A DNA stretch of 64,000 nucleotides, from NCBI GenBank assembly GCA_900537125.1, contig UNRJ01000004.1, positions 248,001 through 312,000 on the forward strand, in the 5' to 3' direction. Source of the DNA: Rhodobacteraceae bacterium Alg238-R152 (lineage in GTDB: Bacteria > Pseudomonadota > Alphaproteobacteria > Rhodobacterales > Rhodobacteraceae). Of the stretch, positions 27,410-34,910 are shown piece after piece (position 1 is the stretch's first letter; every line of letters starts with the position of its first letter). The notes under the pieces were generated by a model, which was given only the letters and a program-made list of their open reading frames with translations, was not told the origin of the DNA and made no database searches. Position numbers and translations under genes: made by a program.

Positions 27410-28588
27410 ATGACCAACGTAGTGATTGCTTCCGCGGCACGGACCGCCGTGGGTAGTTTCAGCGGCGCGTTCGCCAACACCCCCGCACATGATCTCGGCG
27501 CCACCGTGCTTCAAGCACTGGTTGAGCGTGCCGGCATTGACAAGGCGGACGTCTCTGAAACCATTCTTGGTCAGGTTCTGACCGGTGGCCAAGGTCAAAA
27601 CCCGGCGCGCCAAGCCCACGTGAACGCCGGCCTGCCCATCGAAAGCGCCGCTTGGGGCATCAACCAGGTGTGTGGCTCCGGCCTGCGCGCCGTGGCTCTG
27701 GCCGCGCAGCACATCCAACTGGGTGACGCCTCCATTGTGGCCGCCGGTGGTCAGGAAAACATGTCCCTGTCTCCCCACGTTGCGCATCTGCGCGCGGGCA
27801 CAAAAATGGGCGATGTGAAATACATCGACTCGATGATCCGCGACGGTCTCTGGGATGCGTTCAACGGCTACCACATGGGCCAGACCGCTGAAAACGTGGC
27901 TGAGAAGTGGCAGATCAGCCGCGAAGCCCAAGACGCCTTTGCCGTGGCCTCACAAAACAAAGCTGAAGCCGCTCAAAAGGCTGGCAATTTTGCTGACGAA
28001 ATTGTGCCGTTTACCGTTAAAACCCGCAAGGGCGACATCATTGTGGATGCTGACGAATACATCCGCTACGGCGCGACCATGGAGGCCATGCAGAAACTGC
28101 GGCCTGCGTTTGTACGCGACGGCGGCACCGTGACCGCAGCCAACGCTTCCGGCCTCAACGACGGCGCCGCAGGTGCCCTGTTGATGACGGCTGATGAAGC
28201 TGAGAAGCGCGGCATCGAACCTTTGGCCCGCATCGCCTCTTACGCCACCGCTGGTCTGGACCCGTCCATCATGGGTGTGGGCCCAATCTACGCCTCCCGC
28301 AAGGCGCTGGACAAGGCTGGCTGGTCTGCTGAAGAGCTGGATCTGGTTGAAGCCAACGAGGCCTTTGCCGCACAGGCTTGCGCCGTGAACAAAGACATGG
28401 GCTGGAACCCTGACATTGTGAACGTAAACGGCGGCGCCATTGCCATCGGTCACCCAATTGGGGCCTCTGGCGCGCGCATCCTGAACACACTGCTGTTTGA
28501 AATGAAGCGCCGCGACGCCAAAAAAGGTCTCGCAACGCTTTGCATCGGCGGCGGCATGGGTGTGGCCATGTGCCTTGAGCGCTCCTAA
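27410..28588 (+). CDS. phaA: Acetyl-CoA C-acetyltransferase
   Basis: A 392-residue thiolase that condenses two acetyl-CoA to acetoacetyl-CoA, the first step of polyhydroxybutyrate synthesis. The nucleophilic Cys88 is in [11 protein letters not shown], the active-site His is in [16 protein letters not shown], and the second Cys is in [11 protein letters not shown]. Length and motifs are typical of biosynthetic thiolases. The ATG at 27410 follows AGAGGATTT. phaB lies 192 bases downstream beyond a hairpin region that may act as a terminator, so the two may not always be transcribed together. Confidence 0.96.
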   Translation: MTNVVIASAARTAVGSFSGAFANTPAHDLGATVLQALVERAGIDKADVSETILGQVLTGGQGQNPARQAHVNAGLPIESAAWGINQVCGSGLRAVALAAQHIQLGDASIVAAGGQENMSLSPHVAHLRAGTKMGDVKYIDSMIRDGLWDAFNGYHMGQTAENVAEKWQISREAQDAFAVASQNKAEAAQKAGNFADEIVPFTVKTRKGDIIVDADEYIRYGATMEAMQKLRPAFVRDGGTVTAANASGLNDGAAGALLMTADEAEKRGIEPLARIASYATAGLDPSIMGVGPIYASRKALDKAGWSAEELDLVEANEAFAAQACAVNKDMGWNPDIVNVNGGAIAIGHPIGASGARILNTLLFEMKRRDAKKGLATLCIGGGMGVAMCLERS

Positions 28589-28590
28589 GG

Positions 28591-28644
28591 CGACGCCCCT
28601 TTGCGTTTGAGATTTAAAGGGGCGTCGGTGCGGCGCCCCTTTTT
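28591..28644 (+). terminator. Terminator with competing hairpin between phaA and phaB
   Basis: AAAGGGGCG (28616-28624) pairs with CGCCCCTTT (28634-28642), followed by more T: a standard terminator. The same left arm, extended to AAAGGGGCGTCG (28616-28627), also pairs perfectly over 12 bases with CGACGCCCCTTT (28591-28602), which begins two bases after the phaA stop. The two foldings exclude each other, as in an attenuator. Confidence 0.7.
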
Positions 28645-28709
28645 GGTACTTGGAGGTCATTTTTCGCACTAGCAGCAAAAAATATCTGCGATGCGGCAAT
28701 TCATCACGT

Positions 28710-28727
28710 AATTATGTTGCGCAGCAT
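28710..28727 (+). promoter_or_regulatory. TGCGCA-centred element upstream of phaB
   Basis: ATGTTGCGCAGCAT (28714-28727) is a near-perfect palindrome (ATGYTGCGCARCAT). Fifteen bases from 28710, AATTATGTTGCGCAG, recur exactly at 501-515 in front of the CoA ester lyase gene. It lies about 55 bases before the phaB ATG, a good position for a regulator such as PhaR, though this is inferred. Confidence 0.4.
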
Positions 28728-28780
28728 GATTTAAAAACGTAACAGAGTTACCAACACATTTACTCACTTGGAGGAATATC

Positions 28781-29503
28781 ATGGCAAGAGTAGCACTCGT
28801 CACCGGCGGCAGCCGCGGTATCGGTGAAGCCATCTCAAAAGCACTGAAGGCCGAAGGTTATGACGTTGCAGCCACCTACGCTGGCAACGATGAGAAGGCC
28901 GCTGCCTTCACCGAAGCCACCGGCATCAAGACCTACAAATGGAATGTGGCTGACTACGAGGCCTCCAAAGCAGGTCTGGCACAGGTCGAAGCCGATCTTG
29001 GCCCCATCGACGTGATTGTGGCCAACGCAGGCATCACCCGCGACGCGCCATTCCACAAGATGACCCCAGAGCAGTGGCACGAAGTGGTCGACACCAACCT
29101 GACCGGCGTGTTCAACACCGTACACCCTGTCTGGACCGGCATGCGCGAGCGCAAATTTGGCCGCATCATCGTGATCTCCTCGATCAACGGTCAAAAAGGT
29201 CAGTTTGCTCAGGTCAACTATGCGGCCACCAAAGCCGGCGATCTTGGCATCGTGAAGTCCCTGGCCCAGGAAGGCGCCCGCGCCGGCATCACCGCCAACG
29301 CCATCTGCCCTGGCTACATCGCCACCGAGATGGTGATGGCTGTGCCAGAGAAAGTCCGCGATTCCATCATTGGCCAAATCCCAACCGGCCGCCTTGGTGA
29401 GCCAGAAGAGATCGCGCGCTGCGTGACCTTCCTTGCCTCTGACGACGCCGGCTTTATCAACGGTTCCACCATCTCCGCCAACGGTGGCCAGTTCTTCGTC
29501 TGA
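28781..29503 (+). CDS. phaB: Acetoacetyl-CoA reductase
   Basis: A 240-residue short-chain dehydrogenase that reduces acetoacetyl-CoA to (R)-3-hydroxybutyryl-CoA with NADPH for polyhydroxybutyrate. It has the cofactor loop TGGSRGIGEA (residues 8-17), NAG at 82-84, and the catalytic triad Ser134, Tyr147, Lys151 in VISSINGQKG and VNYAATKAG. The Gly-Gly-rich C-terminus NGSTISANGGQFFV is typical of PhaB. The ATG at 28781 follows TTGGAGG. A strong terminator follows at 29527. Confidence 0.96.
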   Translation: MARVALVTGGSRGIGEAISKALKAEGYDVAATYAGNDEKAAAFTEATGIKTYKWNVADYEASKAGLAQVEADLGPIDVIVANAGITRDAPFHKMTPEQWHEVVDTNLTGVFNTVHPVWTGMRERKFGRIIVISSINGQKGQFAQVNYAATKAGDLGIVKSLAQEGARAGITANAICPGYIATEMVMAVPEKVRDSIIGQIPTGRLGEPEEIARCVTFLASDDAGFINGSTISANGGQFFV

Positions 29504-29526
29504 TCTGCACAGACAATACAAACCAA

Positions 29527-29559
29527 AAGGGCCGGTCAAATGACCGGCCCTTCTCTTTT
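29527..29559 (+). terminator. Intrinsic terminator after phaB
   Basis: AAGGGCCGGTCA (29527-29538) and TGACCGGCCCTT (29541-29552) are perfect complements; TCTCTTTT follows the stem. The stem may also terminate the convergent small gene ending at 29578. Confidence 0.9.
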
Positions 29560-29577
29560 GCCCCGTAAGTGCCTGTC

Positions 29578-29736
29578 TCAGGCGCAGCGGGACGGTTCCG
29601 TAAGAACCCCGTGGTTCAGCGGAACGGATTTGCCACCAAACAGAGCTTTGAAAAATCCAACAAAGGCAGCACTGCGGGCGGCATGCGCATCCTTGTAGGC
29701 TTGCTGAGTGCGGGCGTTGGGTGCAGTCTCGATCAT
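29578..29736 (-). CDS. Small basic protein, unknown function
   Basis: A 52-residue protein starting MIETAPNARTQQAYKDAH, with a central hydrophobic helix (AARSAAFVGFFKALFGG) and a short tail with one Cys. The ATG at 29736 follows AGAGAGG, a good ribosome site, and the gene is bounded by the phaB terminator and by the divergent LysR gene. The AH-x-x-R-S-x-A-x-x-x-x-F-x-A-L-F pattern resembles short alphaproteobacterial proteins loosely related to DUF1127, but I cannot place it firmly. Confidence 0.6.
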   Translation of the reverse strand: MIETAPNARTQQAYKDAHAARSAAFVGFFKALFGGKSVPLNHGVLTEPSRCA

Positions 29737-29852
29737 GATAGCCTCTCTTCTGTTTGGAGATGGAAAACTTAACTGAGACCAATATGGCGCCAACATAGCT
29801 TCGCGACAAACGAGACTTCCCCTATCCTCACTTAAGTTGTATTTAACTGAAT

Positions 29853-30803
29853 ATGTCTGACCGCCTGCCTCCGCTCACCGCCCTGCGTGCCTTCGAAGCC
29901 GCGCAACGCCATATGTCCTTTGCCAAAGCGGCAGACGAGCTGCACGTGACACCTGCCGCGCTCAGCTATCAGATCAAATCACTTGAAGAGCACCTTGACG
30001 CACAACTGTTCCACCGCCTCAATCGGGCGGTGGCCTTGACCGAGATTGGCGAGGCCCTTGCGCCTGGCATTCAGGAAGGCTTCCAAACGCTCTCCTCTGC
30101 TTGGCGCACGGCGCAGCGGCAAATGGACGACGCCACCCTCATGGTCACTGCAGGCCCCGCCTTCACCGCCAAATGGTTTGCCCCACGCTTCTACGAGTTT
30201 GCCCGCGCCCATCCGGAGATTGACCTGCGCTTCTCCGCCACCCTGCGCAACCTCGACTTCAACCGCGACGAAGTTGACGTCGCCATCCGCTTTGGCATCG
30301 CCAATAACGATCCCGGCCTTTGGTCGGCGCCCATGGCCCGTGAATGGGTCAGCCCTGTGATGACACCGGAAATGGCGGAACGTTTCCCCACCCCGGAGAG
30401 CCTGAAGGACGCAACACTAATCCATGACGAATCCATCGACTTCCTGCGCCCACGGGCTGATTGGGCTGCCTGGTGTCGCCTGATGGACCTCAACATCGAC
30501 ACCGCCCACGGCCCGCGTTTCACCGGCGCGGACCACAGCATTGACGCCGCGCTGGCTGGCGCAGGCATCGCCCTTGGTCGTCGCGCTTTGGTGGTGAAGG
30601 ACATCCACGAAGGCCGCCTTGTTGCACCTTACAAACACGCCATCTGGCTCAACGCGCGTTTTCGCTTCCTGTGTCGCGATGGCACTCAGGACCGACCGCA
30701 CATTGCTGCGCTACGCGATTGGATGATGGCGGAGATAGACAAAACCGCCGAAGTGACAGAAAGCTTGATCATTACGCCGATCGAGGAGATTCCCCCCGCA
30801 TGA
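29853..30803 (+). CDS. LysR-type transcriptional regulator, GcvA-like
   Basis: A 316-residue LysR-type regulator. The N-terminal winged helix-turn-helix is MSDRLPPLTALRAFEAAQRH with FAKAADELHVTPAALSYQIK, characteristic of the GcvA branch, followed by FHRLNRAVALTEIGE and a substrate-binding domain. No ribosome site is visible before the ATG at 29853. TTAACTGA occurs at 29769 and again at 29843, directly before the start, and may be part of an autoregulatory site. The next gene, an EamA transporter, overlaps its stop by four bases and is the probable target. Confidence 0.92.
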   Translation: MSDRLPPLTALRAFEAAQRHMSFAKAADELHVTPAALSYQIKSLEEHLDAQLFHRLNRAVALTEIGEALAPGIQEGFQTLSSAWRTAQRQMDDATLMVTAGPAFTAKWFAPRFYEFARAHPEIDLRFSATLRNLDFNRDEVDVAIRFGIANNDPGLWSAPMAREWVSPVMTPEMAERFPTPESLKDATLIHDESIDFLRPRADWAAWCRLMDLNIDTAHGPRFTGADHSIDAALAGAGIALGRRALVVKDIHEGRLVAPYKHAIWLNARFRFLCRDGTQDRPHIAALRDWMMAEIDKTAEVTESLIITPIEEIPPA

Positions 30804-31666
30804 CCCGCACCAAAGCGACCGCAGTTGGCTTTATCGCCGTGCTGCTCTGGGCCCTGCTCGCCTTGTTCACGGTTGGCAGCGCCCCAACCCCGCCACTCAT
30901 GCTCAACGCGCTGTGTTTTACCATAGGGGGCGCGCTGGGTGTCATCTGGGCCATTGCCACCGGCGAATGGCGCGCCCTGCGCACCATCCCATTCAAGGTC
31001 TACCTCTTTGGCAGCCTCAGCCTGTTTGGCTACCACGCGCTCTACTTCTCTGCCCTGCGCCTCGCCCCGGCAGCAGAGGCAGGATTGATCGCCTACCTAT
31101 GGCCCCTTCTGATTGTACTAATGTCCGGCCTGCTACCCGGTGAAAGTCTACGCGCAGGCCACCTCTTAGGCGCATGTCTTGGCTTTCTTGGTGCAGCCCT
31201 GATTATTGGCGGTGGTGGCCTTGGCTTCAACCCAGCTCACCTGCCCGGCTACGGGCTGGCGCTAGCCTGTGCATTCACCTGGTCAACCTACTCAATCTTG
31301 TCACGCCGCCTTGGGGACATTCCAACCGTCTCTGTAGTGGTGTTTTGCCTCGCCACTGCGGTGCTCTCCACAATCCTGCACATCGCGCTGGAAGACACCA
31401 TTTGGCCCACCAACACCCTTACATGGATATCGATCTTCGCGCTCGGCCTCGGCCCGGTTGGGCTGGCCTTTTATGTCTGGGATGTGGGGGTCAAACGCGG
31501 CGACATTCAACTCTTGGGCACCGCATCATATGCGGCTCCGCTGCTTTCGACTGTGGTTTTGGTGTTGACGGGGTTTGCCGAGCCCAGCTTGCACTTGGGC
31601 GCGGCTGCCTTGCTGATCACTGGCGGCGCGGTGCTTGCCGCGCGCGCCAGCTTGAAATCTGGCTAG
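30800..31666 (+). CDS. EamA/DMT family transporter
   Basis: A 288-residue membrane protein with ten membrane segments in two EamA repeats, the drug/metabolite transporter fold that usually exports amino acids or other small metabolites. The first repeat holds ALYFSALRLAPAAEAGLIAYLWPLL and the second GLAFYVWDVGVKRGDIQLLG, both family hallmarks. The ATG at 30800 overlaps the LysR stop (ATGA), so it is translationally coupled to its likely regulator. Substrate unknown. Confidence 0.92.
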   Translation: MTRTKATAVGFIAVLLWALLALFTVGSAPTPPLMLNALCFTIGGALGVIWAIATGEWRALRTIPFKVYLFGSLSLFGYHALYFSALRLAPAAEAGLIAYLWPLLIVLMSGLLPGESLRAGHLLGACLGFLGAALIIGGGGLGFNPAHLPGYGLALACAFTWSTYSILSRRLGDIPTVSVVVFCLATAVLSTILHIALEDTIWPTNTLTWISIFALGLGPVGLAFYVWDVGVKRGDIQLLGTASYAAPLLSTVVLVLTGFAEPSLHLGAAALLITGGAVLAARASLKSG

Positions 31667-31669
31667 GCG

Positions 31670-31837
31670 TTATGCGGATAATCGCGTGATTTCTTCTTTG
31701 AGGCGGAGTTTCTGCTTTTTAAGTTCCGCCACATCAAGATCACTGCTGCCTGGGGCGCGTTGTTCTTGTTCGACTTGGTCAGAGAGGGTTTCGTGCTTGC
31801 GTTTCAGCTCTTCGAGGTGTGCGCTTACGCTCATCAT
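31670..31837 (-). CDS. YdcH/DUF465 family small coiled-coil protein
   Basis: A 55-residue protein, too short for standard ORF cut-offs, starting with two ATG codons after AGGAGAAC. It is almost all charged helix: MSVSAHLEELKRKHETL, then VAELKKQKLRLKEEI, with a Gly/Ser turn between, which matches the DUF465 helical hairpin. Such proteins are common in proteobacteria and of unknown function. Its upstream region carries the second 11-bp triplet repeat at 31949. It converges on the EamA gene with three bases between stops. Confidence 0.85.
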   Translation of the reverse strand: MMSVSAHLEELKRKHETLSDQVEQEQRAPGSSDLDVAELKKQKLRLKEEITRLSA

Positions 31838-31948
31838 GTTCTCCTATTCAAACAATATGTAACAACCTCAGTGCACCACAGTTTTTGCCGCCTGTCACGC
31901 ATCACTTGTGACGTATTCTTAACACTGGAAAATTTCCGCCGACGCAGC

Positions 31949-31981
31949 CGCGAAACAGTCGCAATACCGACGCGATACCGA
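31949..31981 (+). repeat. 11-bp tandem repeat, three units (copy 2)
   Basis: Units CGCGAAACAGT (31949-31959), CGCAATACCGA (31960-31970) and CGCGATACCGA (31971-31981). The middle unit is identical to units in the other two arrays. It lies about 110 bases upstream of the minus-strand DUF465 gene and after the end of the tRNA methyltransferase gene. Confidence 0.75.
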
Positions 31982-32036
31982 CGGGGGTTTCGGTCGAATC
32001 GGTCAGCCTTAATGACCCGGCCGTTGCAGTAACGAT

Positions 32037-32789
32037 CTAGGGGAAAGGCAGCGCCGCGCCATCGCGCAATACCGCGCGAATCTGATCAGTGTAGCTTTCA
32101 CCATCCCGGGTGTGCACTGCCCCTTCATGCATCCGAACCGGCGCATGTAGGCGAAACGCCGCACGTCCGTTTTTGACGCCATGGACAAGCACCAAATTGG
32201 CATCCCGCCCGACGCGCGCCTGCAAAGGCATCACCTGAATCGACCCTAAGGCGCCATGCATTGCGCTCAGCAAGTCCGGCAAACGCTCTGCGCGATGCAC
32301 AAAAGTTGCTGTGCCTTTGGGCGCAAGGCGCTTGGCGGCCACTTCAACCCATTTGCCAAGCGGCGTGTCTTCCCCCATCGCCACATCGCGCCCCGTATCT
32401 TGAGCAGCTGTGCTCGCCGTCCGATCAAAATAGGGCGGGTTCGCAAAGACATGGTCAAACTGCATCTGGCGCAGATCCACCGGAAGCGCCGTTAAATCCG
32501 CCTCCCAAATCGTGGCATCTGCTCCATTCTCCTTTGCATTGCGATGCGCCAATGCTGCGTATTCCGGCTGCAGCTCAACCGCGTGTACAATCAGATTTGA
32601 CACCCGCGCAGACAAACAAAGAAACGCCGCGCCTGCCCCACAGCCGAGTTCCAGAACTTTTGCGCTCGCCTTTGCAGGGACCGAAGCCGCCAGCAGCACG
32701 GGATCAACCCCAGCGCGATACCCATCTTTAGGTTGCCACAAGGTCACACGCCCGTTCAAAAAATCGTTTTGCGTCAGGGCTGCACTCAC
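32037..32789 (-). CDS. tRNA1(Val) (adenine(37)-N6)-methyltransferase-like protein
   Basis: A 250-residue class I SAM-dependent methyltransferase. The N-terminus MSAALTQNDFLNGRVTLWQP and GYRAGVDPVLLAASV match the TrmN6/YfiC group. The SAM loop is VLELGCGAGAAFLCL, and the catalytic motif for N6-adenine methylation is NPPY within HVFANPPYFDR. It probably methylates a tRNA adenine next to the anticodon. It overlaps the DUF2007 gene upstream by four bases, so the two are coupled. Confidence 0.9.
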   Translation of the reverse strand: MSAALTQNDFLNGRVTLWQPKDGYRAGVDPVLLAASVPAKASAKVLELGCGAGAAFLCLSARVSNLIVHAVELQPEYAALAHRNAKENGADATIWEADLTALPVDLRQMQFDHVFANPPYFDRTASTAAQDTGRDVAMGEDTPLGKWVEVAAKRLAPKGTATFVHRAERLPDLLSAMHGALGSIQVMPLQARVGRDANLVLVHGVKNGRAAFRLHAPVRMHEGAVHTRDGESYTDQIRAVLRDGAALPFP

Positions 32790-33007
32790 AACGCCCGCCC
32801 CAACGCGATGTCATTATCAAGCATAACCCGTTCTGCTTGTTGCAATTCTTCTGTGCGGACCATCAAACGGCGCGGCAATATGCCAATGCTGCCTTCAAGG
32901 ACGCTCATGTTTACGTCCATTTCAAAGCAGGCTATACCCTCCCCCTGAAGCAGGGCTGTGGCAAAGGCGATGGTGGTTGGATCTGTGCTACGCAAAAGCT
33001 CTTTCAT
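32786..33007 (-). CDS. DUF2007 family protein
   Basis: A 73-residue protein matching the DUF2007 putative signal-transducing family: MKELLRSTDPTTIAFATALL, then EGIACFEMDVNMSVLEGSIG, and a terminal helix. It is encoded with the tRNA methyltransferase (four-base overlap) and divergent from the polyprenyl synthase gene. No biochemical function is established for the family. Confidence 0.85.
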   Translation of the reverse strand: MKELLRSTDPTTIAFATALLQGEGIACFEMDVNMSVLEGSIGILPRRLMVRTEELQQAERVMLDNDIALGRAL

Positions 33008-33066
33008 AATAACGATGTAAGGTCAGGGGACGGCGGATGTCGACCCCTCACGACAGGAAGTCCAAT

Positions 33067-34068
33067 ATGAGTCTCGATCACGCCGCAACCAAGCCGCACG
33101 AAGCCCTCGCAGTCCTGCTGCGCGACGATATGGATGCGGTCAACACCCTGATCGAAGCCCGCATGGCCTCCAAACATGCGCCACGCATTCCTGAAGTGAC
33201 CGCGCATTTGGTTGGTGCGGGTGGCAAACGCCTGCGCCCGATGCTGACTTTGGCGGCAGCAAAGCTCTGTGGCTATGACGGCCCCTACCACGTGCACCTC
33301 GCAGCAACCGTGGAGTTCATCCACACCGCCACCCTGCTACATGATGATGTGGTCGACGAAAGCGAACAACGCCGCGGCCGTCCAACCGCCAACCTGCTCT
33401 GGGACAACAAGAGCTCGGTGCTGGTCGGGGATTATCTGTTCTCCCGCAGCTTCCAGCTGATGACAGAAACCAACAACATCGACGTGTTGCGCATCCTGTC
33501 CAACGCCTCCGCCACCATTGCAGAAGGCGAAGTGTTGCAGCTCACCGCCGCAACCGATCTTTCAACCAACGAAGATATTTACCTGCAAGTGATACGAGGC
33601 AAGACAGCCGCACTGTTCTCGGCAGCCACAGAAGTGGGTGGCGTAATCGCAGGTGCATCTGCCAGCGATGTTCAGGCCCTGTTTGACTATGGCGACGCGC
33701 TTGGCATTGCGTTTCAGATCGCAGACGACCTGCTCGATTACCAGGGCGACTCAGCCCAAACCGGCAAAAACGTGGGTGACGATTTCCGCGAAAGAAAGTT
33801 AACGCTGCCGGTGATCAAGGCCGTTGCGCAGGCCACCGACGAAGAACGCAGCTTCTGGGAGCGCACAATTGAAAAAGGCCGCCAAGAAGACAGCGACCTA
33901 GATCATGCGCTTGGCCTGATGAAGAAATACGATACGTTGAGCCTCACAAGAGACGACGCAATGCAGTGGGCAGAGAAAGCCAAATCGGCCGTTGAAAAGT
34001 TGCCAGATCACGAAATTCGTGACCTACTGTCTGGCATTGCTGACTACGTCGTCGCACGCCTCAACTAA
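33067..34068 (+). CDS. ispB: Polyprenyl diphosphate synthase
   Basis: A 333-residue trans-prenyltransferase that extends isopentenyl units, most likely to the C50 side chain of ubiquinone-10 usual in this group. The first Asp-rich motif is LLHDDVVDESEQRRG, the second is QIADDLLDYQGD, and GGKRLRPML and the Lys-rich region are present. The ATG at 33067 follows CAGGAAG; the upstream ATG gives an unlikely extension. It overlaps the convergent ispE gene by four bases at its 3' end. Confidence 0.93.
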   Translation: MSLDHAATKPHEALAVLLRDDMDAVNTLIEARMASKHAPRIPEVTAHLVGAGGKRLRPMLTLAAAKLCGYDGPYHVHLAATVEFIHTATLLHDDVVDESEQRRGRPTANLLWDNKSSVLVGDYLFSRSFQLMTETNNIDVLRILSNASATIAEGEVLQLTAATDLSTNEDIYLQVIRGKTAALFSAATEVGGVIAGASASDVQALFDYGDALGIAFQIADDLLDYQGDSAQTGKNVGDDFRERKLTLPVIKAVAQATDEERSFWERTIEKGRQEDSDLDHALGLMKKYDTLSLTRDDAMQWAEKAKSAVEKLPDHEIRDLLSGIADYVVARLN

Positions 34069-34910
34069 GAAAACCGCGATCCGCACCGCCGGGTCGCCAC
34101 GCACCACCAGTCAGGGTGTTGGCGATGCAGCTCGTCCAATGCCAGATCACGCGCGGCAGCGGTCTCATAGATCGCGAAGCACGTCGCCCCCGAACCCGAC
34201 ATTCGCGCCAACGCACAGCCCTCCGTCTGCGACAGCTGAGCCAACACTTGACCGATCACTGGCTGCAATTGGATTGCAGCCTCTTGCATGTCATTCCTTT
34301 GTGCACCGAGCCATTTAAGGGCCGCCTCAAAATTCTGCCAGTCAGGGAATTCATTTGGCATCAATGGGTTGCCCCTCGCCTTCATTGCGGCAAACACGTG
34401 TGGTGTCGAAACGGAAACACGCGGATTGACAAGGATCATCGGCCAATCTGGCGAAGCGTCTAAACGCTCAATTTTTTCGCCAATGCCACGCATACGCACG
34501 AGATTTGGCTCCATACACACCGGCACATCAGCCCCCAGTGAGAGGAGTTCATCTCGGTTAGGCCGCGGCAAGCCATGCAATTTGCAAAGTGCACGGATCG
34601 CAGCAGCTCCATCCGACGACCCACCGCCTATCCCTGCCATAGCCGGAAGTGACTTATGCAGCGTTATCTGCGCGGAAACCCCGAGACGGTCTGCCGCTTG
34701 AACCACCAGATTTCCACTGTCAGTGGGCACACCTTCGGCCATGGGCCCAACAACGCTCAAACGTGTTACGGGCGCGTGACGCACTTCTAGCCGATCCCCG
34801 ACATCTGTCAGCATCACCAACGAGTCCAACTCGTGATACCCATCGGCGCGTTGACCGGTCACATGAAGTGTCAGGTTGATTTTGGCGGGGGCAAAAGCCT
34901 CAATCACCAT
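34065..34910 (-). CDS. ispE: 4-diphosphocytidyl-2-C-methyl-D-erythritol kinase
   Basis: A 281-residue GHMP kinase of the MEP isoprenoid pathway. FAPAKINLTLHVTGQRADGYHEL is the N-terminal signature, and the ATP-binding GHMP motif is PAMAGIGGGSSDGAAAIRAL. The C-terminal RMSGSGATCFAIYE is also typical. The start overlaps the end of the upstream TPR-protein gene by 11 bases on the same strand, so they are probably co-transcribed. Its proximity to ispB joins two isoprenoid functions, though on opposite strands. Confidence 0.95.
   Translation of the reverse strand: MVIEAFAPAKINLTLHVTGQRADGYHELDSLVMLTDVGDRLEVRHAPVTRLSVVGPMAEGVPTDSGNLVVQAADRLGVSAQITLHKSLPAMAGIGGGSSDGAAAIRALCKLHGLPRPNRDELLSLGADVPVCMEPNLVRMRGIGEKIERLDASPDWPMILVNPRVSVSTPHVFAAMKARGNPLMPNEFPDWQNFEAALKWLGAQRNDMQEAAIQLQPVIGQVLAQLSQTEGCALARMSGSGATCFAIYETAAARDLALDELHRQHPDWWCVATRRCGSRFS

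Noticed and set aside
32037..32060. GGCAGCGCCGCGCC at the end of the tRNA methyltransferase gene
   Set aside because: Coding sequence without the CGACCC continuation or an inverted partner.
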